A stretch of 64,000 nt of DNA from a virus. The notes under the pieces were generated by a model that saw only the letters and a program-made list of their open reading frames with translations, ran no database searches and was not told the origin of the DNA. The stretch covers positions 1 to 64,000 of the IMG/VR virus record IMGVR_UViG_3300044539_000111, one strand, 5' to 3'. Shown piece by piece: positions 15,787 to 20,779 of this stretch; within the stretch, counting starts at the first letter, position 1; each line of letters begins with the position of its first letter. Both the position numbers and the translations under genes were made by a program.

Positions 15787-16175
15787 AGACAAAAATACAA
15801 AATTTGGGTAATATAGAATTGGAGAGTATAATGATGGGTAAACTAGAAATATAATGTATGATGATGTGGGGAACATCCCTAGTCCTTTAGCCCCCCGTCA
15901 ATCAGCTGGAGGGTGCTACCCCCCATAAAAAAACAAGTCCAAAGAAAAATCACAACAGGATCCAAGAAAAAGTTCCAGGGGAGAGAGGTCTGTGCAGAGG
16001 AGAGCAGAGCCTGTGCTCGCAAGCTCGCACCACACCAGGACACGGAAGCACATGTCCTGACAAGCAGACACAGACACACCAGGAGTGGTTAGATGATGTA
16101 TGTACTCAACTAGAATGACCACCTCTTAATGTAAATTTAGCCCTTCGGTCATATAAACCCTTAAAAAAAATTCTT
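15787..16175. promoter_or_regulatory. Divergent control region between the two transcription blocks
   Basis: About 390 bases without a convincing gene. From left to right: a TATTTTTG box on the minus strand (15790-15797); a C-tract CCCCCCGTCA at 15891-15900, a second copy of which is at 15129-15138; a further C-tract near 15918; a locally GC-richer stretch 15980-16080 with the direct repeat GCTCGCAAGCTCGCA and a hairpin AGGACA…TGTCCT; and GTAAATTTAGCCCTTCGG (16131-16148), resembling GTAAATTCACCCCTTCGG at 17356-17373. It should hold the early promoter for the plus block. Short open frames here have atypical composition and are not called. Confidence 0.55.
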
Positions 16176-16340
16176 ATGAACACAATCTTTTCTTTATTGC
16201 TCACTGCCATGTGTGGGGTGAGCTGTTACGAGGCATGCTTTGCTTCTAACTTGGACACCTTTGTAATGGGTAGTTCAGCGATGTGCCTTAGTGCAATCAT
16301 GTTTCTTATTCACGCTCGTTACCCTTTATTTAAAAAGTAA
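16176..16340 (+). CDS. 54-residue two-segment membrane protein, first early gene
   Basis: MNTIFSLLLTAMCGVSCYEA then a second hydrophobic stretch SAMCLSAIMFLIHARYPLFK. The ATG lies 26 bases after an AT-rich leader and the stop is shared with the next start (TAATG). First of five chained tiny genes at the left end of the early block. Five of the first six early products are membrane or exported proteins. Function unknown. Confidence 0.65.
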   Translation: MNTIFSLLLTAMCGVSCYEACFASNLDTFVMGSSAMCLSAIMFLIHARYPLFKK

Positions 16341-16450
16341 TGAAAGTGTTAAAGAAACAAAGAGAATGGATCCTGTGGTCAGGATTCATTCTTTCAATGT
16401 TGATGTTGGTTGGTACACTGTACATGTTTGACTTAATCCCTGCAAAGTAA
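16340..16450 (+). CDS. 36-residue single-pass membrane protein
   Basis: A basic N-terminus MKVLKKQREW then a helix LWSGFILSMLMLVGTLYMF and a short tail. Start and stop both overlap the neighbouring genes by one base (TAATG on each side), strong evidence that it is translated. Function unknown. Confidence 0.65.
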   Translation: MKVLKKQREWILWSGFILSMLMLVGTLYMFDLIPAK

Positions 16451-16602
16451 TGGAGAAGGTAACATGGTTAGTGTTCATCGGACTGATAACATTGGCGTTT
16501 GGAGTGACGGCATTCACAGCTCCACAATTAAATAATCAAATACTTGCAGGCATTATGTCTGCAGTATTTGGTTTAGTATTCATTATCACACTTAAAGATT
16601 AA
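16450..16602 (+). CDS. 50-residue two-pass membrane protein
   Basis: Two hydrophobic helices, VTWLVFIGLITLAFGVTAFT and ILAGIMSAVFGLVFIITL, joined by a short polar turn APQLNNQ, a hairpin topology. Start shares one base with the upstream stop. Holin-like size and topology, but it sits in the early block away from the lysis genes, so an early membrane role (for example superinfection exclusion) is equally plausible. Confidence 0.65.
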   Translation: MEKVTWLVFIGLITLAFGVTAFTAPQLNNQILAGIMSAVFGLVFIITLKD

Positions 16603-16606
16603 AATT

Positions 16607-16771
16607 ATGTCTAAAGATATTTACTCAGTATTTCTTGGGTTTTCAGGTATGGAAACTCAAGAAGAATTTCAGGGCACTCTTAGTGAGTGTCAAGACTATG
16701 TGTCAAACATAGAGGATGCAGACCTTACACAATCTCACATAGAATTATGTGAGCCTGAATTTGTTTGGTAA
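16607..16771 (+). CDS. 54-residue acidic soluble protein
   Basis: MSKDIYSVFLGFSGMETQEE, followed by further acidic residues and two Cys (SECQDYVSNIEDAD; IELCEPEFVW). Unlike its neighbours it has no membrane segment. Four bases after the previous stop; the stop is shared with the next start. Function unknown. Confidence 0.6.
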   Translation: MSKDIYSVFLGFSGMETQEEFQGTLSECQDYVSNIEDADLTQSHIELCEPEFVW

Positions 16772-16914
16772 TGTACCAACTACAATACTTGAATGGCTCT
16801 ACAGTTGTGGAGTCATTCACCTTCTACAATAAAGCATTGTGCTTGTGGAAGAAAAAACAATTGTTAAACCAAGGTTCTCACAGAATGGGAACTTTTAAAA
16901 TTAAAAGCTTATGA
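16771..16914 (+). CDS. 47-residue basic protein
   Basis: MYQLQYLNGSTVVESFTFYN followed by a basic C-terminal half (LWKKKQLLNQGSHRMGTFKI). The TGA stop overlaps the next ATG (ATGA). No motif recognised; called because of the chained start/stop overlaps. Confidence 0.6.
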   Translation: MYQLQYLNGSTVVESFTFYNKALCLWKKKQLLNQGSHRMGTFKIKSL

Positions 16915-17147
16915 AACGTCAAGCCTCAGTAGGTATGTTCTACCTATACACATTCATTATCTGTATTGCTATTGCAGCATTAACTTCTTGCAAATCTACT
17001 TATCAACACTGTGATGCCTATGGCATTAACTCTGTTGATAACCCAGAGAATGAAGAGTATGTAAATGAAGTTGCATTCAATCTAAACATACACCCTGAAG
17101 AAGTTACACAGGTAATGTTTGATGCAAGATATGCAGAAGGATATTAA
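16911..17147 (+). CDS. Lipoprotein with YQHCDAYG motif
   Basis: 78 residues. A signal peptide (FYLYTFIICIAIAALTSC) ends in a lipobox LTSC, so Cys27 would be lipidated. The mature protein begins KSTYQHCDAYG, and the same YQHCDAYG follows the lipobox of a second lipoprotein at 19659-19808. A helical acidic region EEYVNEVAFNLNIHPEEVTQ completes it. Terminated by the hairpin at 17146-17177. Likely outer-membrane or periplasm facing; early surface proteins of this kind may block superinfection, which is inference. Confidence 0.75.
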   Translation: MKRQASVGMFYLYTFIICIAIAALTSCKSTYQHCDAYGINSVDNPENEEYVNEVAFNLNIHPEEVTQVMFDARYAEGY

Positions 17148-17177
17148 GGGTAGGGCTTCGGCCCTTACCTTTTTTTT
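17146..17177 (+). terminator. Intrinsic terminator after the first early operon
   Basis: AAGGGTAGGGC-TTCG-GCCCTTACCTT stem with a stable TTCG loop and a two-base internal mismatch, then a run of eight T. Confidence 0.85.
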
Positions 17178-17498
17178 GGTGGGGACATTGTGTTTACTAT
17201 CACTCCCACCTCAAATGTATTCACAACAGCTCCCAATCATTCACTCAAACGGTGTGCTGCGCACGCTTTTTTTATCTTTCTCTCTTTGCTCACCGCGAGC
17301 AGCCTCATGCTTCGGCACTACGCGGTTCGCAACACACCAGTACTCAGCCTCAAATGTAAATTCACCCCTTCGGTGCTTTTTCCCCTTACGGGCTGTCTTA
17401 CTCTTCGTAGTTTGTTAAAGCATTGGTGTCTACACAGCCAACAGATAAATGTGTTATCCTTTTTTAAAACCGTGCGGGTATAAAACGCAAAATTTACC
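17178..17498 (+). other. GC-rich non-coding stretch with multiple hairpins
   Basis: No gene is supported. It contains: a TTTACTATCAC copy of the repeated 10-mer family at 17193; GTGTGC-TGC-GCACGC plus T7 (17252-17273); ACCGCG … CGCGGT enclosing TGC-TTCG-GCA (about 17291-17330); CACC-CCTTC-GGTG followed by TTTTT (about 17362-17382); and AAAGCATTGGTGTC (17417-17430), close to the openings of the two RNA copies at 18317 and 18472. The sequence is clearly less AT-rich than its surroundings, suggesting a structured transcript or leader of the 17499 gene. Confidence 0.5.
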
Positions 17499-18167
17499 AT
17501 GGAAAATACTTCCACTTTTACCCAAGCAGAATTAGTTGAGAAAATCTTTTCTCAAAAACAAATCTGCAAAGACAACAAAATCTTTAAGAAAGATTTGCAA
17601 GCTATGGACGCTGATGCTCTTACAGCATTAGCCGAATTGCATTCAATCAATCTTGAAGATGCTCCTGCTGTCGCTTCTGTTGAGTTAGTTGCTAATGGTA
17701 TTACACCACGCACTGCTCTTAACGGTACTATTGTCTATACTATGGACTTAGAACTTGTTCACTCTGACGGTTATTCTTTCCACTTTGCCTTTGGCGATAA
17801 GAAAGTTGTCATTGCAGGCGACCTTGCTTTATCTGATTGCTTCGCTTCAGGTGCAATAAAGATTGGGGATATGATTCCATTCCACTACCACGGAGTTGAC
17901 TCATTCAAGCTGTTGTCTACAAACGGTTCTTATTTGGTTCCTAACAACAACCAAGAAAACCCTTCGCGTGGTACCATTGCTAAGTCATTCTGCGAACCAA
18001 TTCAGGCAATGCTTGCTTTGGAGAAACTTGACAAGGCTAAGGAAAACCTTGAAATGCTACGCATTGCAAAGGCTTCCAAGTTGAAAGTTAGGGACATTCG
18101 TAACCTTGACCGTGAAGACCGTGTTGCTGATGCTCGTGCAATGCTTGCTGAATTACGCAAGAGATAA
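17499..18167 (+). CDS. Hypothetical 222-residue early protein
   Basis: N-terminal acidic helices (FTQAELVEKIFSQKQICKDN), a central β-rich domain (GTIVYTMDLELVHSDGYSFH … DKKVVIAGDLALSD), then a long basic coiled C-terminus (LEMLRIAKASKLKVRDIRNL … AELRKR). Base composition is slightly more GC-rich than other early genes and it is flanked on both sides by structured non-coding DNA, with its own terminator, so it behaves as a single-gene module. Not recognised. Confidence 0.72.
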   Translation: MENTSTFTQAELVEKIFSQKQICKDNKIFKKDLQAMDADALTALAELHSINLEDAPAVASVELVANGITPRTALNGTIVYTMDLELVHSDGYSFHFAFGDKKVVIAGDLALSDCFASGAIKIGDMIPFHYHGVDSFKLLSTNGSYLVPNNNQENPSRGTIAKSFCEPIQAMLALEKLDKAKENLEMLRIAKASKLKVRDIRNLDREDRVADARAMLAELRKR

Positions 18168-18173
18168 TAAGAT

Positions 18174-18213
18174 AACGCCTGTTGCTCTTCGGAGTGACAG
18201 GCATTATTTTTTT
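18174..18213 (+). terminator. Intrinsic terminator after the 222-residue gene
   Basis: GCCTGTTGCTC-TTCG-GAGTGACAGGC stem (two G·U pairs) followed by ATTATTTTTTT. Confidence 0.85.
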
Positions 18214-18216
18214 GTG

Positions 18217-18230
18217 GTTACTATCACCAC
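18217..18230 (+). promoter_or_regulatory. GTTACTATCA repeat, copy upstream of the structured RNA
   Basis: GTTACTATCACCAC directly follows the 18174-18213 terminator and precedes the RNA region. Exact GTTACTATCA also occurs at 18626, 21438, 28091, 35356 and 45866, always on the plus strand. Role unknown; candidate early promoter element or protein site. Confidence 0.45.
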
Positions 18231-18316
18231 ACCCGCACGGTATCCACCGTGTGTAGGTTTGTGACTCACACCCTGAAAATCAGAGTGTTAAGATTACAGT
18301 AACCACACCCAAAAAA
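18231..18316 (+). promoter_or_regulatory. TAGGTTTGTGAC element in a hairpin before the tandem RNA
   Basis: TAGGTTTGTGAC at 18254-18265 sits in the loop of a GTGTG … CACAC hairpin, and TAGGTTTG fits the -7 consensus TAnnTTTG. The same 12-mer occurs at 23745-23756. A second weak hairpin GGTTACTAT…/…GTAACC pairs 18216-18221 with about 18298-18303. No TTG at the right distance is seen here, so promoter activity is uncertain. Confidence 0.4.
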
Positions 18317-18466
18317 GCATTGTGTCGGCTCATTGAAACCTCTTCGGTTTCTGCCGCCTGGGCTTCTTCCCGATCAACTCTTATAAGGGCTTCGCCCTGC
18401 CGTTGGGCAACCCTTGCTCTCCGAGGGCTGAACCCAGGTTCAGACTCCTGGGGATTACTAGCCCAT
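18317..18466 (+). ncRNA. Structured RNA, tandem copy A
   Basis: About 150 bases, GC-rich in an AT-rich genome. In order: opening GCATTGTGTCGGCT; hairpin GAAACC-TCTTC-GGTTTC; CGCCTGGGCT; hairpin AGGGC-TTC-GCCCT; GCCG-TT-GGGCAAC; TCCGAGGGCTGAA; hairpin CTGAAC-CCAG-GTTCAG; and closing ATTACTAGCCCA. TGGGCT (18359-18364) can pair with AGCCCA (18460-18465). Every block recurs in the same order in copy B while hairpin sequences differ but stay paired, which is what conserved RNA structure looks like. Topology could be a nested pseudoknot reminiscent of HDV-like ribozymes (GCCG-GGGCAAC junction), unproven. Confidence 0.7.
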
Positions 18467-18471
18467 AGTAT

Positions 18472-18597
18472 GCATGGTGTCGGCTAACAGGATCTTGCAG
18501 ATCCTACGCGCCTGGCTATACCTTGGCTCGCTGCCGCGGGCAACACTCCGTGGGCTGAAACTCTTCGTTTCAGACTTCCGCGAAATTAGTAGCCCAC
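18472..18597 (+). ncRNA. Structured RNA, tandem copy B
   Basis: About 125 bases. Opening GCATGGTGTCGGCT (13 of 14 as in copy A); hairpin AGGATCT-TGC-AGATCCT; CGCCTGGCT; short hairpin GGC-TCGCT-GCC; GCCG-C-GGGCAAC; TCCGTGGGCTGAA; hairpin CTGAAAC-TCTTC-GTTTCAG; outer pairing CGTGG/CCGCG; closing ATTAGTAGCCCA. It starts six bases after copy A ends. Shorter than A in the linker before the second hairpin. No open frame covers both copies in a protein-like way. Confidence 0.7.
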
Positions 18598-18625
18598 ATT
18601 CACACCACTCCCAAAAAACTGGTAA

Positions 18626-18638
18626 GTTACTATCATCA
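18626..18638 (+). promoter_or_regulatory. GTTACTATCA repeat upstream of the 18681 gene
   Basis: GTTACTATCATCA lies 55 bases before the ATG at 18681; a related ATACTATCAC follows at 18668-18677, 3 bases before that ATG. The 18598-18680 gap otherwise holds only AT-rich sequence. Confidence 0.4.
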
Positions 18639-18680
18639 GGAAGGGGAAGTGTCTAATTATTAATTAAATACTATCACAAA

Positions 18681-18881
18681 ATGTCACAAAACAAAACAGA
18701 TTACTCAGAAAACTTCATTGTGGAATGCACAATGACAAGCAGAGAATACTATGACTTTCGTCTGCTAGCACTAACACACCAAATTCAATTCCTAGTCAAA
18801 TGGGAAAAGACTAAGTGTATAGTAGTATGCGAAGCTCCATTTCTCGCTAAGTGCGGATACAGTGCAGGTGTAGACTTTTAA
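18681..18881 (+). CDS. Hypothetical 66-residue protein
   Basis: MSQNKTDYSENFIVECTMTS followed by a helix (REYYDFRLLALTHQIQF) and a Cys-containing β tail (CIVVCEAPFLAKCGYSAG). Single gene after the RNA pair and before the 18966-19007 terminator, so the RNA and this protein may share a transcript. Not recognised. Confidence 0.6.
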   Translation: MSQNKTDYSENFIVECTMTSREYYDFRLLALTHQIQFLVKWEKTKCIVVCEAPFLAKCGYSAGVDF

Positions 18882-18965
18882 GTCCCTATAAGGCCTCTTA
18901 ACGGCTTGATAAGGAGTCAGTTAACGCTATTCTCTTTTCTAGTGCAACAATACCATGCCATTATA

Positions 18966-19007
18966 GTACCCTAATGACATCACACAAACGTCATTAGGGT
19001 ATTTTTT
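18966..19007 (+). terminator. Intrinsic terminator
   Basis: TACCCTAATGAC … GTCATTAGGGTA, a 12-bp perfect stem with an 11-base loop, then TTTTTT. The rest of 18882-19111 shows only small AT-rich hairpins and no gene. Confidence 0.88.
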
Positions 19008-19111
19008 ATGTATAATGGGTTCTTTTGTGCATGAGTAAGATTACCGCCTCCTTAAATCTTTAAAAGAGCATAGTGCTCAAAATCACTAATTAGTCATAAT
19101 AATATAGTTAT

Positions 19112-19384
19112 ATGAAAACAATAACCATTCTTAGCAGAGTCACTGCTAATCTCTCCGTAGGATTAGCAATACAACAATCATTCTACGGTTATCACTACAA
19201 CGCCTGGATAGACTTCAGCACTTGGTCAGCTACTACATTAGGGTTTGAATTAGTCTTCTTACTCTCTATAGTATTCTCTTCTATAAGGAATGCAACAAAA
19301 GTATCTGTAAGACCAATGAAATCTGTGATTAACAGGTTCTCAGAAGACGTAGCAGAAAATACTTACACTCCTAAAGACAAGTAG
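19112..19384 (+). CDS. Membrane protein, two hydrophobic segments
   Basis: 90 residues. The hydrophobic stretches VTANLSVGLAIQQSFYGYHY and TTLGFELVFLLSIVFSSI flank a short Trp-rich extracellular-type loop (NAWIDFSTW); the C-terminus is charged (MKSVINRFSEDVAEN). Starts a small two-gene operon with the next gene one base downstream. Function unknown. Confidence 0.65.
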   Translation: MKTITILSRVTANLSVGLAIQQSFYGYHYNAWIDFSTWSATTLGFELVFLLSIVFSSIRNATKVSVRPMKSVINRFSEDVAENTYTPKDK

Positions 19385-19385
19385 T

Positions 19386-19568
19386 ATGTGGACAGTTATC
19401 TTACACTTCGACAGAGAACATGTGCAAATACACAAAGATCTCACAGCACATCAAGCACAACAAATACTCAGCGTAACACTATTCCATAACAAAGATTGTG
19501 TTAATGCCAATGTATTTATGCAAACTCAGGAAGATCCAAGAGATCAACCCGATTATCCAACTGAGTAG
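19386..19568 (+). CDS. Hypothetical 60-residue protein
   Basis: MWTVILHFDREHVQIHKDLT, then a helix HQAQQILSVTLFHNK and an acidic/Pro tail. Reads like a small ββαβ fold. It starts one base after the membrane-protein stop and uses TAG as its stop, followed by two hairpins. Not recognised. Confidence 0.6.
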   Translation: MWTVILHFDREHVQIHKDLTAHQAQQILSVTLFHNKDCVNANVFMQTQEDPRDQPDYPTE

Positions 19569-19628
19569 CCTACGCATCTAGGCTCAGTATACTGGAGGAG
19601 ATGATGCAACTTATGCTCCTCCATTTTT
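19562..19628 (+). terminator. Double hairpin with intrinsic terminator
   Basis: First hairpin TGAG-T-AGCCTA/TAGGCTCA (19563-19587), overlapping the preceding stop codon. Second hairpin TGGAGGAG … CTCCTCCA (19593-19623) followed by TTTTTATT. Confidence 0.75.
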
Positions 19629-19658
19629 ATTCACTTCATTTTAAAAACCTTTAGACAA

Positions 19659-19808
19659 ATGAAAACAACTATTGTACCCAGAGTAATTTTACTCACAGCT
19701 TTTGTAACCCTTATCTTATTGGCAGCTACATCATGTGCAAGTAGTCACTACCAGCACTGTGATGCTTATGGCTCCACAAATCAAACTACCGATGGAAAAA
19801 GTATTTAA
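19659..19808 (+). CDS. Second lipoprotein with YQHCDAYG motif
   Basis: 49 residues. A signal peptide with hydrophobic core VILLTAFVTLILLAA ends in lipobox ATSC, then ASSHYQHCDAYG and a short polar tail. The post-lipobox YQHCDAYG is identical to that of the 16911-17147 lipoprotein, so the two are paralogues differing in their tails. The gene overlaps the start of the metallopeptidase by 17 bases, tying the lipoprotein to that enzyme. Confidence 0.72.
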   Translation: MKTTIVPRVILLTAFVTLILLAATSCASSHYQHCDAYGSTNQTTDGKSI

Positions 19809-20298
19809 TACTATCGGCCCTATAGTACTGCTCACCGTTGTGTGGGTAGTACTTATCGTGTATATTCTTAACACACGAACAAGATTAGCATGTCCTACAG
19901 TTGTAATTGACAGAGGTAGCTATCAATTAATCCTTGGTAAAGATGCTAAGCAAATATTCTACCATTACGGTGTATCATCTATGCATGGATTATCGCTTGC
20001 TGGAGCAGAAAAAAGAATTGCTGAAGGCGGATCGTATATTGATGGTCTATGCAATTATCATCCAAGAGATAAAAATCTTGACAAAAATCCTTTACCGTTT
20101 ATATTCCTAAACATAGGTTCATTGCAAAATAACTATAGTAATCATGAAGTCTACACCTGCGTGATGCACGAGTGTATGCACATGGCTGGGTTAATTTATA
20201 ATGGCTGTTGGGATTCCCACGAAGAAGAAATGATAACATGGGCGGAAAAAGAAGCCAATGAAATCATAGTTCTCTTACAGAAAAAAAAGTTTATCTAA
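19792..20298 (+). CDS. Membrane-anchored zincin-type metallopeptidase
   Basis: 168 residues from the ATG at 19792. One N-terminal membrane anchor (FNTIGPIVLLTVVWVVLIVY). The rest would be outside the cytoplasm: RTRLACPTVVIDRGS, then the zinc motif HECMHMAG (HExxH, about residue 125) and a downstream acidic helix WDSHEEEMITWAEKEAN that could supply the third ligand. An upstream ATG at 19735 lies inside the lipoprotein gene and is less likely. Substrate unknown; co-encoded with a lipoprotein in the early block, so an envelope target is plausible. Confidence 0.72.
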   Translation: MEKVFNTIGPIVLLTVVWVVLIVYILNTRTRLACPTVVIDRGSYQLILGKDAKQIFYHYGVSSMHGLSLAGAEKRIAEGGSYIDGLCNYHPRDKNLDKNPLPFIFLNIGSLQNNYSNHEVYTCVMHECMHMAGLIYNGCWDSHEEEMITWAEKEANEIIVLLQKKKFI

Positions 20299-20308
20299 AT
20301 TAAATCAA

Positions 20309-20587
20309 ATGAAATTACTTATTTTAATAATGGCTGCGTTTGGAATGCAGTCAGGCGTGCCTAAGCACATTGCAACAACAGATAGCTTTAGCTATTCTGA
20401 AATGCGCTTCATCAAGAATGTCTTGCGAATTAATGGTGATGAAAAGCCAGAGGTATTTAAATTACCTAATGGCAAGATTGCCGTGAACTATGACAACCAG
20501 CGTATGGTTCTTGGTCAAGATGGATTTATCCATGACCTTGAGATCTATGAAGGTGGTGAATGGATCGACTTAGGTCCTGAATATTAA
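20309..20587 (+). CDS. Small exported or membrane-tethered protein
   Basis: 92 residues. A short hydrophobic N-terminus (MKLLILIMAAFGMQSGVP) resembles a signal peptide. The rest is soluble: FSYSEMRFIKNVLRINGDEK then β-strands GKIAVNYDNQRMVLGQDGF and an acidic end. Ten bases after the metallopeptidase stop, so probably the third member of that envelope operon. Family not recognised. Confidence 0.65.
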   Translation: MKLLILIMAAFGMQSGVPKHIATTDSFSYSEMRFIKNVLRINGDEKPEVFKLPNGKIAVNYDNQRMVLGQDGFIHDLEIYEGGEWIDLGPEY

Positions 20588-20610
20588 TACTGTCTGCAAC
20601 CCAGATGGTA

Positions 20611-20682
20611 GGTATAGTAAGCTCAACTGGTAGAGCTGTAGCAACACTGCTATGTGTGTGGGTTCGATTCCCTCCTATACCG
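20611..20682 (+). tRNA. tRNA-like gene, anticodon loop degenerate
   Basis: Acceptor stem GGTATAG/CTATACC is a perfect 7-bp match; D-arm GCTC-AACTGGTA-GAGC is canonical; T-arm has GTGGG-TTCGATT-CCCTC with the invariant TTCGAxT (one stem mismatch). The anticodon arm is abnormal: the best stem GTAGC/GCTAT leaves a six-base loop AACACT without U33, and there is one extra base between acceptor and D-arm. No CCA is encoded. Either a degenerate tRNA or a tRNA mimic; the amino acid cannot be assigned. Confidence 0.65.
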
Positions 20683-20704
20683 CTAACCCCTAAAATTAAT
20701 TCCC

Positions 20705-20779
20705 ATGAAGGAAATAGTAATCACCGTATTGTTAATGGCATTGTGCTATTCACAGTACATTTTAAATCAAAAGAGATGA
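20705..20779 (+). CDS. 24-residue hydrophobic peptide gene (leader candidate)
   Basis: MKEIVITVLLMALCYSQYIL plus NQKR, a single hydrophobic helix with a basic tail. The stop overlaps the next ATG (ATGA), suggesting translational coupling. Very short, so uncertain; it could be a leader peptide for the 271-residue protein. Confidence 0.45.
   Translation: MKEIVITVLLMALCYSQYILNQKR

Noticed and set aside
15879-16122. Short minus-strand frames in the divergent gap (Cys- and Ser-rich, 66-68 aa)
   Set aside because: Composition unlike phage proteins, overlapping frames, and the region carries hairpins, repeats and promoter-like boxes instead.
17119-17515. Plus- and minus-strand frames of 65-99 residues
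   Set aside because: They run through the 17146-17177 terminator and several hairpins and have Cys/Leu/Phe-rich shadow-type composition.
18317-18597. Group I intron
   Set aside because: TTCAGACT resembles a P7 strand, but no matching P7 3' strand, no P3/P8 set and no interrupted gene are present, and the unit is duplicated in tandem.
18474-18656. 60-residue frame across RNA copy B
   Set aside because: Reads through conserved hairpins of the tandem RNA and has no counterpart in copy A.
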